DNA from: Chlamydiota bacterium
GTDB taxonomy: Bacteria; Chlamydiota; Chlamydiia; Chlamydiales; Parachlamydiaceae
DNA length: 51,806 bases
NCBI GenBank assembly: GCA_013286075.1
Contig: JABDGJ010000004.1
Span: 1-51,806 of the forward strand
Direction of reading: 5' to 3'
Every line of letters starts with the position of its first letter. Positions within the stretch are counted from its first letter, which is position 1. The translations under genes and the position numbers were made by a program. Below, piece after piece: positions 17,791-27,052 of the stretch. Below the pieces are notes generated by a model that did not search any database, had not been told where the DNA came from, and saw nothing but the letters and a program-made list of their open reading frames with translations.

Positions 17791-19032
17791 ATGGAAGAAA
17801 AAATCTCTCTACAAGATCTAGACCTTAGAAATAAAAAAGCTCTGATACGAGTGGATTTCAACGTTCCTCTTGAAGAGGGTGTGATCACAGATAATTCTCG
17901 AATACGGGCTTCTCTCCCCACAATTCAATATGTATTGGATAATGGGGGTTCAGCAATACTCATAAGCCACCTTGGAAGACCGAATGGAAAAGTAGATCCT
18001 GCCCTTTCTCTTCGTCCTTGCGCGAAACATTTAGCAAAATTGCTTAATATTCCTGTAAAAATGGCTCCTGATAGTTGTGGCCCAGAAGTGCAAAAACTAG
18101 CGGATGACCTTAAACCAGGAGAAATTATTTTATTAGAAAATGTCCGATTTCACAAAGGAGAAGAAAAACCAGCTGAAGAACCCACTTTCGTAAGCTCTTT
18201 GGCAGATCTAGGAGATGTCTATATTAATGATGCATTTGGCACAGCGCATCGAGCACATGCCTCGACAACAGTTCTTCCTACATTTTTTCCTGGAAAAGCG
18301 GCTATGGGTTTTTTAATGGAAAAAGAATTAGCTTATTTAGGAGTCAAGCTGTTGCATCCAAAACGACCTTTTTGCGCAGTTCTTGGAGGAGCAAAAATTT
18401 CGACAAAATTCAAAGTGATTGAGGCATTATTGCAAAAAGCAGATATCTTATTGATCGGTGGAGCAATGGCCTATTCCTTCTTTAAAGCAGAAAATATTCC
18501 TGTAGGGCAATCTAAAATTGAAAATGACTTTATTCCGGTTGCTCGTGAGCTGCTAGACGTACAGTTGCAATCGCGGTGTCGAATGGTTTTACCAGTAGAT
18601 ATTGTCATTACAGATAAAATAGGGCCAAAGGCAAAATACCGTACCGTACGGATTAAAGAGGGAATTCCTAACGACCAACAGGGTGTTGATATAGGCCCAG
18701 AAACAATTCGAAAATATACAGAAGAATTGAGAAATGCATCGACTATTTTTTGGAATGGTCCTGTAGGAGTCTTTGAATGCCCCCCGTTTGACCATGGAAC
18801 AAATGCAATTGCCAAACATATTGCCGAACTGACCGATAAAACCACTACTATTATTGGTGGAGGCGACACGATTTCTGCTGTAGAGCATGCAGGGGTGATA
18901 GAAAAGTTCAGTCACGTCTCAACAGGAGGAGGAGCTACGCTAGAGTATATAGAATTTGGACGATTGCCCGGCATTGATGCGCTTTCGCCAAAGACTTCCT
19001 TGAACCCCTCGGTTCAAAAAACAAAAAAATAA
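17791..19032 (+). CDS. pgk: Phosphoglycerate kinase
   Basis: About 413 residues, normal for Pgk, which transfers phosphate from 1,3-bisphosphoglycerate to ADP in glycolysis. Recognised are the RVDFNVPL motif, SHLGRPNGK, LLENVRFHKGEE, VYINDAFGTAHRAHAST, FCAVLGGAKISTK, FWNGPVGVFE and TIIGGGDT with the C-terminal STGGGATLE. I chose the ATG at 17791 rather than the TTG three bases earlier. It has its own promoter and is followed by two NTT genes on the same strand. A pgk gene beside nucleotide transporters is consistent with partial energy parasitism in which substrate-level ATP synthesis is retained. Confidence 0.97.
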   Translation: MEEKISLQDLDLRNKKALIRVDFNVPLEEGVITDNSRIRASLPTIQYVLDNGGSAILISHLGRPNGKVDPALSLRPCAKHLAKLLNIPVKMAPDSCGPEVQKLADDLKPGEIILLENVRFHKGEEKPAEEPTFVSSLADLGDVYINDAFGTAHRAHASTTVLPTFFPGKAAMGFLMEKELAYLGVKLLHPKRPFCAVLGGAKISTKFKVIEALLQKADILLIGGAMAYSFFKAENIPVGQSKIENDFIPVARELLDVQLQSRCRMVLPVDIVITDKIGPKAKYRTVRIKEGIPNDQQGVDIGPETIRKYTEELRNASTIFWNGPVGVFECPPFDHGTNAIAKHIAELTDKTTTIIGGGDTISAVEHAGVIEKFSHVSTGGGATLEYIEFGRLPGIDALSPKTSLNPSVQKTKK

Positions 19033-19037
19033 AAAAA

Positions 19038-19059
19038 TCTATTTAATTGATTAAATAGA
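19038..19059. repeat. Perfect palindrome after pgk
   Basis: TCTATTTAAT-TG-ATTAAATAGA, ten-base arms, lies 5 bases after the pgk stop. It is preceded by an A run and not followed by a T run on the plus strand, so it would not be a standard intrinsic terminator for pgk; it may be a stabilising 3' hairpin or an operator for the following gene. Confidence 0.4.
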
Positions 19060-19133
19060 GAAGAAAAGACTACTCTAACAGCGAACTAAGAGACTGTTTG
19101 TTCCAATAAAAGCAATCTCTAAGGAAAGGTTTC

Positions 19134-20831
19134 ATGTCGTCGATTCCTTTAGGAACGCCGGAGTTTAGTAGATGGCGCCGCTATCTTTGGCCCGTTTACT
19201 ACCATGAGCTGAAAAAGCTCATCCCAATGCTTCTCATCTTTTTTTTTGTTTCCTTTGATTATAACATTCTTAGAACCCTTAAAGATTCTCTCCTTGTTAC
19301 AGCTAAATCGGCTGGTGCAGAAGTCATTCCATTTGTAAAGGTCTGGGGAGTTTTTCCGGGTGCTGTGTTAATGACTTTGTTTTTTGCTTGGTTATCTAAT
19401 CATTATTCCAAAGAAAAAGTATTCTACATCCTTATTTCTCTCTTTTTATTATATTTTTTCATTTTTACTTTTTTTTTGTATCCCATTCGCGATTCAATCC
19501 ACCCCCACGAGTTAGCAGATCGATTAGAACAAATCCTTCCTCCCGGTTTTCGAGGGTTAGTCGCGATGTTCCGGTATTGGACATTTACCATTTTTTATGT
19601 GGCATCTGAATTATGGTCAAGTGCGGTGCTCTCCGTATTGTTCTGGGGATTTGCCAATCAAGTAACCAAAATTCATGAGGCAAGGCGTTTTTATGGGTTG
19701 TTTGGAGTAGGAGCGAATATTTCTGGAATTGTAGCAGGGCAAGCCTCTGTGTTTTGTTGTACCTTTCATACAAAAAATGAAATTCTTTTTGTGGGAGAAG
19801 ATTGTTGGCACCAGTCACTCATTTTTATGATTTCCTTTGTCTTAGTCTCAGGAATTTTGTCACTTTTTCTCTTTAAGTGGTTGAATGATTATGTATTACG
19901 AGATAAACGATATTATGACCCTTCCCATTCCAAAAAAGAAGATAAGATCCGAGGAAAAATTTCTCTCAAGGAGAGCATCCAATATTTGCTAAACTCTTCT
20001 TATTTACTTTGCATTGCTGCTGTAGTCATTTGTTACAACCTGATTATTAACTTAACCGAAATTCTTTGGAAGCAACAGGTAGTGAAGTTATACCCAAACC
20101 CGGTTGACTATACAGTATATATGAACCACATCGTCTCTATTATTGGTGTCGTTGCTACTTTAGTTTCTTTATTTGTATCTGGGAATGCGATCCGAAAAGG
20201 AGGTTGGACTTTTACAGCCCTATTAACACCTATCATACTCGCCCTTACCAGCATTGCTTTTTTTGGATTCTTTTTTCTCAATCAATTGATTCCGGACCTT
20301 ATTTTTTCTGTCATGGGAATTTCTCCCCTTGTTATCGTGGTTTTTTTGGGTTCTGCTCAAAATATTTTGAGCAGAGGTGCGAAGTATTCTGTTTTTGATT
20401 CCACTAAAGAAATGACTTTTGTTCCTTTGTCACCAGAAAAGAAGCTCATTGGAAAGGCTGTCATTGACGGGATTTGTTCTCGCTTGGGAAAATCGAGCGG
20501 ATCCGTTGTTTACCAAAGCTTATTATTATTCCTTTCTACAATTCCTGCTACGGCTCCTTATGTTGCTGTTATTTTACTATGCATCATCATTACCTGGGTT
20601 CTTGCTGTAAGAGTTCTCGGAAAGCAATTCAATGAACTCACACAACCAGAAAAAAATGATCCTATAAAAGAGAATGGGACGAGCAATGAGATAGGTTCTC
20701 TTTTTTCTTCAATACCCCCTTCTTTTATGGATTCTCCCGTGCAGGAGAAGGGAGAAATACTATCTTCAGCCCTCTCTCCAATCACTGTTTTGAAAGATCA
20801 CCCCTTATTTACCGAACAAAAAGCGATATAA
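19134..20831 (+). CDS. NTT-family nucleotide transporter (ATP/ADP translocase family), paralogue 1
   Basis: 565 residues with about 11-12 transmembrane helices. The N-terminal WPVYYHELKKLIPMLLIFFFVSFDYNILRTLKDSLLV, the GAEVIPFVKVWGVFP segment, LWSSAVLSVLFWGFANQVTKIHEARRFY and the C-terminal KYSVFDSTKEMTFVPL...IDGICSRLGKSSGS are hallmarks of the TLC/NTT family of chlamydiae, rickettsiae and plastids. Members exchange ATP for ADP or import other nucleotides or NAD. The C-terminal ~60 residues are a soluble tail absent from the other two copies here. It is closest by eye to the 20909 copy and less like the Npt1-type copy at 30919, so a substrate other than ATP/ADP exchange is plausible. Substrate cannot be assigned by reading. 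Confidence 0.92.
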   Translation: MSSIPLGTPEFSRWRRYLWPVYYHELKKLIPMLLIFFFVSFDYNILRTLKDSLLVTAKSAGAEVIPFVKVWGVFPGAVLMTLFFAWLSNHYSKEKVFYILISLFLLYFFIFTFFLYPIRDSIHPHELADRLEQILPPGFRGLVAMFRYWTFTIFYVASELWSSAVLSVLFWGFANQVTKIHEARRFYGLFGVGANISGIVAGQASVFCCTFHTKNEILFVGEDCWHQSLIFMISFVLVSGILSLFLFKWLNDYVLRDKRYYDPSHSKKEDKIRGKISLKESIQYLLNSSYLLCIAAVVICYNLIINLTEILWKQQVVKLYPNPVDYTVYMNHIVSIIGVVATLVSLFVSGNAIRKGGWTFTALLTPIILALTSIAFFGFFFLNQLIPDLIFSVMGISPLVIVVFLGSAQNILSRGAKYSVFDSTKEMTFVPLSPEKKLIGKAVIDGICSRLGKSSGSVVYQSLLLFLSTIPATAPYVAVILLCIIITWVLAVRVLGKQFNELTQPEKNDPIKENGTSNEIGSLFSSIPPSFMDSPVQEKGEILSSALSPITVLKDHPLFTEQKAI

Positions 20832-20855
20832 TTTATTTTTTATAATTTTTACTTC

Positions 20856-20885
20856 TTGATAACTATTTCCAATCTATAATATAGT
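20856..20885 (+). promoter_or_regulatory. Possible promoter for second NTT gene
   Basis: TTGATA at 20856-20861, 18-base spacer, TATAGT at 20880-20885, 23 bases before the start codon. The overlapping TATAAT at 20875 gives an alternative -10 with a poorer -35. The region is very AT-rich, so chance matches are likely. Confidence 0.35.
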
Positions 20886-20908
20886 TATTTTTTAATAAAA
20901 GGGTTTAA

Positions 20909-22438
20909 ATGATACAAGCAACCCCAGCGTTTGGAAAACTCCGCTCTTTTTTGTGGCCTATCTATCGGCATGAATATCGCAAGATCATTCCCATGATGAT
21001 TATGCTGTTTCTGATTTGCTTTGATTATAGCATTTTGAGAAATGTCAAAGACACAATCGTTGTTACGGCAAAATCCTCAGGGGCAGAAGTAATCCCATTT
21101 ATAAAAGTATGGGTTTTGTTGCCAATGGCGATCATCTTTACTTATATTTTCACAAAGTTGAGCAATCGCTATAGCCAAGAAAAAGTATTTTATATCACCA
21201 TTTCTTTTTTCTTAGTTTTTTTCGCACTTTTTACGTTTGTTTTTTACCCATTTCGAGAGTTTTTGCATCCTCATCAATTAGCGGATTCGATGGAGTATTT
21301 TTTACCTGCGGGTTTTAAAGGTTTTATCGCCATGTTTCGCAATTGGACGTTTACCTTATTTTACGTTGTATGTGAACTTTGGGGTAGTACTGTACTATCG
21401 GTCCTTTTCTGGGGATTTGCCAATGAAGTCACAAAACTCCAAGAAGCCCGCCGTTTTTATACGATGTTGGGAATCGCATCGAGTATAGCGGGAATTTGCG
21501 CCGGTTTTGCGGCTAATGCAGTGACAACGGGGCAAGATTGGGAGAGAACATTGCAAATTTTAATCGCCATGATTATTCTCGGAGGGTTGATTAGTATTGC
21601 TGCATTTTATTGGTTGAATACTAGAGTGTTAATCGATGAGTCCTTTCATGATTTACATGCGCCTATTGAGAAAAAACAAAAAAAACTTTCGATTCGAGAG
21701 AGTTTTACATACTTGTATAATTCGAAATATCTCGTGTGTATTGCTCTTCTAGTTTTGTGTTATAACTTAATTATTAATTTAGTCGAAATTGTTTGGAAAG
21801 ATCAATTAAAGCAGCTGTATCCTTCAGCCACAGATTATAATCGTTACATGAACTACACTACATCGATTATAGGATTTTTTGCTTCAATTGTTTCACTGTT
21901 TATGTCAAAACTCATTTCCAGGTTTGGATGGACTCGCACAGCGTTAATTACTCCTGTTATTATGTTGATTACGAGTGCCGGATTTTTCATCTTTATGCTC
22001 TTCCGACACAACATCGCAGATCCTATTATCTCTCTTACAGGAACCACTCCTCTTGCTATAGCAGCCCTTTTTGGTGCGGCGCAAGTATGTTTGAGTAAAG
22101 CGTGCAAATATTCTGTATTTGATTCGACGAAAGAAATGACCTTTATTCCCTTAAGTCATGAATGCAGACTTAAAGGGAAGGCCGCCATTGATGGAGTAGG
22201 TTCTCGTTTAGGTAAGTCTGGTGGTTCCCTTATTCATCAAGGTTTGTTGTTATTTTTTACAACTGTCAGTGTGAGTGCCCCTTACGTGGGAGCCATCGTC
22301 GTTTTTGTGATTATTGCTTGGATTGCGGCTGTTCGTTCTTTAGGACAACAATTCGCTACTTTAGTAGGAGAGCAAGGACGAAAAGAATTAGGAGAAGATA
22401 CTGTAGTCGATGAATTGGGATCACCCGTAAGAACCTAA
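20909..22438 (+). CDS. NTT-family nucleotide transporter (ATP/ADP translocase family), paralogue 2
   Basis: 509 residues with the full NTT profile: LWPIYRHEYRKIIPMMIMLFLICFDYSILRNVKDTIVV, KSSGAEVIPFIKVWVLLP, LWGSTVLSVLFWGFANEVTKLQEARRFY and KYSVFDSTKEMTFIPLSHECRLKGKAAIDGVGSRLGKSGGS. It keeps the KGKAAIDGVGSRLGKSGGS loop that the Npt1-type carriers share, and the same AEVIPF/FDY signature as paralogue 1, indicating local duplication of one ancestral carrier. Localised in the inner membrane and expected to import host nucleotides; exact substrate and exchange mode unknown. Transcribed after paralogue 1 with a 77-base gap that may hold its own promoter. Confidence 0.94.
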   Translation: MIQATPAFGKLRSFLWPIYRHEYRKIIPMMIMLFLICFDYSILRNVKDTIVVTAKSSGAEVIPFIKVWVLLPMAIIFTYIFTKLSNRYSQEKVFYITISFFLVFFALFTFVFYPFREFLHPHQLADSMEYFLPAGFKGFIAMFRNWTFTLFYVVCELWGSTVLSVLFWGFANEVTKLQEARRFYTMLGIASSIAGICAGFAANAVTTGQDWERTLQILIAMIILGGLISIAAFYWLNTRVLIDESFHDLHAPIEKKQKKLSIRESFTYLYNSKYLVCIALLVLCYNLIINLVEIVWKDQLKQLYPSATDYNRYMNYTTSIIGFFASIVSLFMSKLISRFGWTRTALITPVIMLITSAGFFIFMLFRHNIADPIISLTGTTPLAIAALFGAAQVCLSKACKYSVFDSTKEMTFIPLSHECRLKGKAAIDGVGSRLGKSGGSLIHQGLLLFFTTVSVSAPYVGAIVVFVIIAWIAAVRSLGQQFATLVGEQGRKELGEDTVVDELGSPVRT

Positions 22439-22443
22439 TCATA

Positions 22444-22464
22444 TACCGAATGACGAGTTCGGTA
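22444..22464. repeat. Small hairpin after second NTT gene
   Basis: TACCGAA-TGACGAG-TTCGGTA, 7-base perfect arms, located just after the NTT stop codon. There is no T run afterwards, so terminator activity is uncertain. Confidence 0.4.
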
Positions 22465-22468
22465 TAAA

Positions 22469-22662
22469 GGCTATTAGAATTACAAAATACCCTCTTAGAG
22501 GGTGTTTTGTAATTCTAATAAACCTTGATTCGAATTCTTTTCCCCTAGGAGACAGTGGGTATGAGCAGGCCATATTAATCAATATTGTCCTGCTCATACC
22601 CACTGTCTCCTAGGGAGAAAATCATTTCGAAGCAAGGCTATTATAATTACAAAATACCCTCT
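22469..22662. repeat. Nested palindromic element upstream of gltX
   Basis: Four related blocks: A at 22469-22495, its inverted copy A' at 22498-22520 (23-base arms, one wobble), B at 22544-22569 and its perfect inverted copy B' at 22589-22614 (26-base arms), and a second direct copy of A at 22636-22662 (26 of 27 bases identical to the first). A' can therefore pair either with the upstream A as a compact hairpin, or with the downstream A as the base of a ~72-base-arm hairpin that includes B/B'. The element ends 21 bases before the gltX start. It may be a mobile palindromic repeat or a leader with alternative folds. Confidence 0.8.
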
Positions 22663-22683
22663 AAACCTGAAGGTATTCTTTTT

Positions 22684-24183
22684 ATGTCAGTACGCGTTCG
22701 CATAGCCCCATCTCCTACAGGGGATCCACATGTAGGAACTGCTTATATCGCTCTTTTCAACATGATTTTTGCCCATCACCATCAAGGAAAATTTATCCTC
22801 CGTATTGAAGATACAGACCAGACCCGAAGTCGACCTGAGTATGAACAAAATATTTATTCTGCCTTGAGATGGTGTGGCATTCATTGGGATGAAGGACCCG
22901 ATGTAGGGGGCCCTTATGGGCCATATCGGCAATCCGATCGATTTCTTATTTATAAAGAATATGCGGAAAAATTACTGGAAAATGGAACTGCTTATCGATG
23001 TTTTTGCACAGCAGGAGATTTAGAAGAAATGCGAGAGGTAGCGGCTAAGCAAGGAATAAGACAAGGGTACGATCGTCGTTGTCGCCACTTGACCTCTGCT
23101 GAAATAGAGGAAAGAAGAGAAAAGCAAATCCCCTACGTCATTCGATTAAAAGTGCCTCTATCTGGAGAATGTGTGTATGAAGATGCAATCAAAGGTCGAA
23201 CAACATTTCCCTGGGCCGACGTTGACGATCAAATTTTATTGAAATCAGACGGCTTTCCTACCTATCACCTTGCGAATGTGGTGGATGATGCGCTCATGAA
23301 AATCTCCCATGTCATTCGAGGGGATGAATGGATGAGTTCGACTCCCAAACATATATTGCTCTATAAGGCATTTGGATGGACACCTCCTATTTTTATGCAC
23401 ATGCCTTTGTTGCTAGGAAAAGATGGAAAAAAATTATCCAAACGAAAAAATCCCACCTCCATCTTTTTTTATCGCGATAGTGGCTATTTGCCAGAAGCCG
23501 TTATGAATTTTCTTACCTTAATGGGCTATAGCATGACAGGAGATAGGGAAATTTATAGTCTTGAGGAGATTATCAAAGAATTCGATTACAAGCGAATTGG
23601 GGTTTCAGGAGCAATATTTGATATCCAAAAATTGGATTGGGTAAATCAACAATACTTAATCAAAAATATTCCAATCACTCAATTGTGGAATCGAATGAAA
23701 GAATGGTCTTTCAATGACACCTTTATGGAAAGATTAATGCCATTATGTTATTCGCGAATCAAAACTTTTGGCGATTTTATGGATTTATTCGATTTTCTCT
23801 TTATTAACCATATTCGTTATCAAGATTCTTTATTTGAAGTAAAAGATATTTCTCAGGAAAACCGTTGTGATATACTACAAGCCATCATTTGGCGCTTGGA
23901 TGAGCTTGAAAATTGGGAAGGCGGGGGAATGAATCAAGCATCTCGTGAAGTGGCCGAATTTTTTGGAGTACACCACAAGAAAGTTGTCATGCCTCTTTTA
24001 TTTGCTAGTATAATGGGCAAAATACAAGGTCCCCCCTTATTTGATTCCGTATCAGTTTTGGGAAAAGACCGAACAAGAGCCCGGTTACTAAAAGCAATTG
24101 AATTTTTGGGAGGAATTTCCAATAAGCATATGCTGCAGTTAAAAAAATCATGGGCACAGAAAAATTTAATAGGGCATGCATGA
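22684..24183 (+). CDS. gltX: Glutamyl-tRNA synthetase
   Basis: 499 residues from the chosen ATG, normal for bacterial GluRS, which charges tRNA-Glu (and in bacteria lacking GlnRS also tRNA-Gln). The start gives [20 protein letters not shown], the expected N-terminus with the HIGH-equivalent [16 protein letters not shown] is the KMSKS motif; [25 protein letters not shown] and [15 protein letters not shown] are catalytic-domain signatures. The open frame reaching back to 22585 runs through the palindromic element and is rejected. A weak GAAGG Shine-Dalgarno lies at 22669-22673. pgsA overlaps its stop. In Chlamydia gltX lies immediately beside euo, and the same genes are within 3 kb here. Confidence 0.97.
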   Translation: MSVRVRIAPSPTGDPHVGTAYIALFNMIFAHHHQGKFILRIEDTDQTRSRPEYEQNIYSALRWCGIHWDEGPDVGGPYGPYRQSDRFLIYKEYAEKLLENGTAYRCFCTAGDLEEMREVAAKQGIRQGYDRRCRHLTSAEIEERREKQIPYVIRLKVPLSGECVYEDAIKGRTTFPWADVDDQILLKSDGFPTYHLANVVDDALMKISHVIRGDEWMSSTPKHILLYKAFGWTPPIFMHMPLLLGKDGKKLSKRKNPTSIFFYRDSGYLPEAVMNFLTLMGYSMTGDREIYSLEEIIKEFDYKRIGVSGAIFDIQKLDWVNQQYLIKNIPITQLWNRMKEWSFNDTFMERLMPLCYSRIKTFGDFMDLFDFLFINHIRYQDSLFEVKDISQENRCDILQAIIWRLDELENWEGGGMNQASREVAEFFGVHHKKVVMPLLFASIMGKIQGPPLFDSVSVLGKDRTRARLLKAIEFLGGISNKHMLQLKKSWAQKNLIGHA

Positions 24184-24713
24184 GCTGGAGTTTTTGTAAT
24201 ACTCTCTCTCTTGCACGAATACCGCTCGCCTTTTTGTTTTTATCAAGTAGTCCTGTATATAGAACTACCGCAATCTTGCTGGCGATGTTGACTGATGTCT
24301 TGGACGGCTATATCGCAAGGCGTTTTAAAAAAGTGAGTCCAATGGGTGCCTTATTGGACCCATTGGCTGACAAGTTTTTTGTCTTTTTTGCCATGATGAT
24401 TTTCTTTTTTGAACAGCGGTTTGCTCTTTGGCAATGCTTGGCTTTATTGTCTCGCGATTTTGCTCTTTTTCTTTTTGGAAGTTATCTTATTCTAGTGGGA
24501 CAATGGCCTTATTTTCGCTTCCGTTCCATATTGAGCGGCAAAATAAGTACCATATTGCAACTAGTCATTTTATTATGCACAACGTACCGTGTGAATGTTC
24601 CTTCGTATGTATTTATTTATTTAATCATCTTAGGCGCTTTTGCACTATGCGAACTAAGTTTTCTTTTTTTGTGGAAAAAGGAGCGTTCCGGTCTCGCTCA
24701 TCATGACGATTAA
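24180..24713 (+). CDS. pgsA: CDP-alcohol phosphatidyltransferase (PgsA-like)
   Basis: 177 residues, membrane embedded, with the complete CDP-alcohol phosphotransferase motif D-x2-DG-x2-AR-x8-G-x3-D-x3-D in [20 protein letters not shown] followed by LDPLADK. The usual assignment is phosphatidylglycerophosphate synthase (CDP-DAG plus glycerol 3-phosphate). Head-group specificity cannot be read, so cardiolipin or phosphatidylserine-type activity is not excluded. I prefer the ATG at 24180, overlapping the gltX stop as ATGA; an in-frame ATG at 24150 would overlap by 34 bases. Its last 60 bases overlap the 3' end of the convergent tsp gene. Confidence 0.85.
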   Translation: MSWSFCNTLSLARIPLAFLFLSSSPVYRTTAILLAMLTDVLDGYIARRFKKVSPMGALLDPLADKFFVFFAMMIFFFEQRFALWQCLALLSRDFALFLFGSYLILVGQWPYFRFRSILSGKISTILQLVILLCTTYRVNVPSYVFIYLIILGAFALCELSFLFLWKKERSGLAHHDD

Positions 24714-26654
24714 ATCCTTCATAATATGATATGTTTCTTCTAGTTGAAGGTCATTTTGCCCAAAATTTTCTCTTATAGTAGATTCGTCATCATCCTCTTT
24801 TTTCTTTGCTTCTTTCAATAAATTTTGGTAATTCTGGTTATTTTCCAGCCGAAGCGTGGCGTTTTTTCTTAATTTTTCTAAATAGGAGAGATAAGTAGTT
24901 TCTTTTTCTTGTAACCCGAATTTGTAGAGGTATCGCACTTTATCTCGTTGCACAAAGGGAATATCCGACAAATCATCATCGAAATTGGGTTTGATTTGAT
25001 CATTTTCTAAGGGATATTTTCCAAATCGTTCGCCGATATCTGTTTGAGAGAAAATTCCCAAAATAGGAATATCTGATTCCACCCCTTTGAGTTGAGGACT
25101 TTTGCCAGATACAGTATAGTATCTTCCTCTAGTCACTTTATATTCTCCTAAGGAATTGACCTGGTCGGGATTCGTAGACCCTAGTGTAAAAGTTTGAAAT
25201 GACCCTTTTCCAAAGGTGTGATCATCCCCCACAACAATAGCTCTTCCATAATCTTGTAATGTTTGTGCCACAATTTCTGAAGCTGAAGCACTCATTCGAT
25301 TGATCAATACCAAAAGGGGACCGTCCCACACTTTCGAACCATTCAAATCTCGTAAATGCTGAACCCGGCCATTTTCATCTTTAATGGAAACAACCACCCC
25401 TTTGGAAATAAAGAGACTTGTTACAGCAACTGCCTGAGAAAGAAGACCACCCGAATTAGATCTCAAATCTAATACAATACCTTGCAAATGGCCGATTTTT
25501 TTTAATTCTTGGATCTCCTTTTCTAAATCTTCTGCCGAAGAACTTCCGTTGCCATCCTCATCCTGGTAGAAAGAATATAACTTCAAATAACCGATGATTC
25601 CATTTCCATAGGGCTCATGAGAGCTTTTGTATCTTGACTCCTTAAGAACCACCTCGCCTCTCATTACTGTGATATCGAGTTTTTCCTCATTTTCTTCTTC
25701 TTCCTTCTTTGTTTTTCGAATCACAGTCAAAACGACAGGTGTATTTGCTTCTCCCCGAATTAATTCCACAGCATCTGCAATATCCATCCCTATTACGGGA
25801 ACGCCGTCCACAGCAATGATTCTATCCTTAGTTTTTAATTGTTTGCCCAGGAGAGCAGGTCCCCCTTCCACTAGTTTTGTTACTGTAAACCCGCTGATAT
25901 CATCGCGCAATTGTGCTCCCACACCATGTAGCCGTTGTTGCACATCGATCATAAATTGCGAAGCTTCCGTAGGAGTAAAATACACGGTATGAGAATCCAG
26001 TCCTGAAGCAGTTGCTTTTAACACCTGCGATAAAATTAACCGTTGTTTCTCCAGTGAATCAGACACCATCATATCTTCTTCGTATTTCGTTTGTCGCTTT
26101 GCCATTCGCTGAAGAGAGAGAGATTTCATATCTTCTTGTAAATTGGATAGAGTTTCAAATTGAATGGCTTTCATTTTTTCTAAACGAGATAGCAATTCTT
26201 GTTCCGAATTTGCCCAAGAAATATCTTTAAACTCTTTGAATTTTACTTGTTTAGGAAGGTTAGCATAGTTAATTTTCTTTTCTAGCTCCCGTCTGCGGAG
26301 AATGGCTTCAGCAAACTTATTCTGAATCTCTTCAAAAACGAGAAATGATCCCTTATGGTAATCATCGACGATCTGATTCAATACGGTGTCGCTTGCCTGT
26401 ATCCATAGATTAATATCCGATTGTAAAAAGTATGTCTTGCTGTGGTCTAAATTCTCTATATAATTGAGCAATATTCTCTGTGCTAGAGCCGGTGTCAGCT
26501 CTTTTTGTGAAGCATGAAACCCCATAATTTCTTTTGTTTTGTCCATTACATCTTGTGATGTCAGAGGAGGAAGCTGTTTGGCGTCCAATACACATGTGAT
26601 TGTCACCCATGTGAGTGTCAAAAAATTGAATAGAACATGAATCGTTTTCCGCAT
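24654..26654 (-). CDS. tsp: Tail-specific protease (carboxy-terminal processing protease, S41A)
   Basis: 666 residues with an N-terminal signal peptide/anchor (hydrophobic 6-22), a helical N-terminal domain (about 30-235), a PDZ domain (about 240-315, starting GVGAQLRDDISG), and the S41 protease domain with LDLRSNSGGLLSQAV, NRMSASASE and HTFGKGSFQT. By alignment to E. coli Prc, S457 and K483 form the Ser-Lys dyad. The C-terminal region (about 560-660) is the extension seen in Prc/Tsp. Expected in the periplasm, it degrades or trims misfolded or tagged proteins. The C. trachomatis homologue (CT441) is reported to be secreted and to act on host proteins, but nothing here shows that. Convergent and overlapping with pgsA. 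Confidence 0.95.
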   Translation of the reverse strand: MRKTIHVLFNFLTLTWVTITCVLDAKQLPPLTSQDVMDKTKEIMGFHASQKELTPALAQRILLNYIENLDHSKTYFLQSDINLWIQASDTVLNQIVDDYHKGSFLVFEEIQNKFAEAILRRRELEKKINYANLPKQVKFKEFKDISWANSEQELLSRLEKMKAIQFETLSNLQEDMKSLSLQRMAKRQTKYEEDMMVSDSLEKQRLILSQVLKATASGLDSHTVYFTPTEASQFMIDVQQRLHGVGAQLRDDISGFTVTKLVEGGPALLGKQLKTKDRIIAVDGVPVIGMDIADAVELIRGEANTPVVLTVIRKTKKEEEENEEKLDITVMRGEVVLKESRYKSSHEPYGNGIIGYLKLYSFYQDEDGNGSSSAEDLEKEIQELKKIGHLQGIVLDLRSNSGGLLSQAVAVTSLFISKGVVVSIKDENGRVQHLRDLNGSKVWDGPLLVLINRMSASASEIVAQTLQDYGRAIVVGDDHTFGKGSFQTFTLGSTNPDQVNSLGEYKVTRGRYYTVSGKSPQLKGVESDIPILGIFSQTDIGERFGKYPLENDQIKPNFDDDLSDIPFVQRDKVRYLYKFGLQEKETTYLSYLEKLRKNATLRLENNQNYQNLLKEAKKKEDDDESTIRENFGQNDLQLEETYHIMKDLIVMMSETGTLLFPQKKKT

Positions 26655-26953
26655 GATAAAACCTTGATTTTCAATAATCCTTTTGAAATTCCATCATAGT
26701 CCAATACTGCTTAACTGAAAAGAGTTCTCAAAAGTATCTGCTTTTTTTTCTTATTAATGAAAAATTATCTTGAGAGTAAAAATATAAATCCACATAATGT
26801 ACCTAAAGATTTCTTTCTATTAAGAAAATGTTAAGATTCGTTGTTTTTTGAATTAAAAATATGAAAAATTAGAATTCTTTTGTTTTTATAGAATATTTTA
26901 GTATTTATGCTTGAAATATTAAAAAAACATAAAATTCTCTTCATTTAAATTTG

Positions 26954-26970
26954 TTATTATGACATAATAA
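26954..26970. promoter_or_regulatory. Perfect palindrome upstream of euo homologue (operator candidate)
   Basis: TTATTATG-A-CATAATAA, 8-base perfect arms about one central base, 83 bases before the euo start. Its size and symmetry suit a dimeric regulator; autoregulation by the Euo-like protein is a guess. Confidence 0.35.
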
Positions 26971-27011
26971 TACTTTATGTGATGTGAAAATATAAATAAA
27001 CCTATAAACCA

Positions 27012-27034
27012 TTTTATTCCTAGATGGAATAAAA
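27012..27034. promoter_or_regulatory. Inverted repeat in the euo leader
   Basis: TTTTATTCC-TAGAT-GGAATAAAA, 9-base perfect arms, 19 bases before the start codon and just upstream of the TAAGGA ribosome-binding site. It could be an operator or a 5' UTR hairpin; on the minus strand it would resemble a terminator for transcripts coming from the right. Confidence 0.4.
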
Positions 27035-27052
27035 AAAAATAAGGATATAAAT

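Larger units (their letters stand above)
26655..27052. other. AT-rich divergent intergenic region between tsp and the euo homologue
   Basis: 398 bases without a gene, strongly AT-rich, holding promoters for both divergent genes. Two palindromes stand out near the euo side (listed separately). No RNA gene or transposon end is recognised. Confidence 0.6.

Noticed and set aside
22444..22520. Rho-independent terminator after the second NTT gene
   Set aside because: Both hairpins lack a T run on the plus strand; classed as repeats instead.
22585..22683. Upstream extension of gltX
   Set aside because: The extra 33 residues are encoded by the palindromic element and the family N-terminus starts at [13 protein letters not shown].
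25627..25992. Plus-strand open frame within tsp
   Set aside because: Ser/Thr-rich shadow of the protease gene on the other strand.
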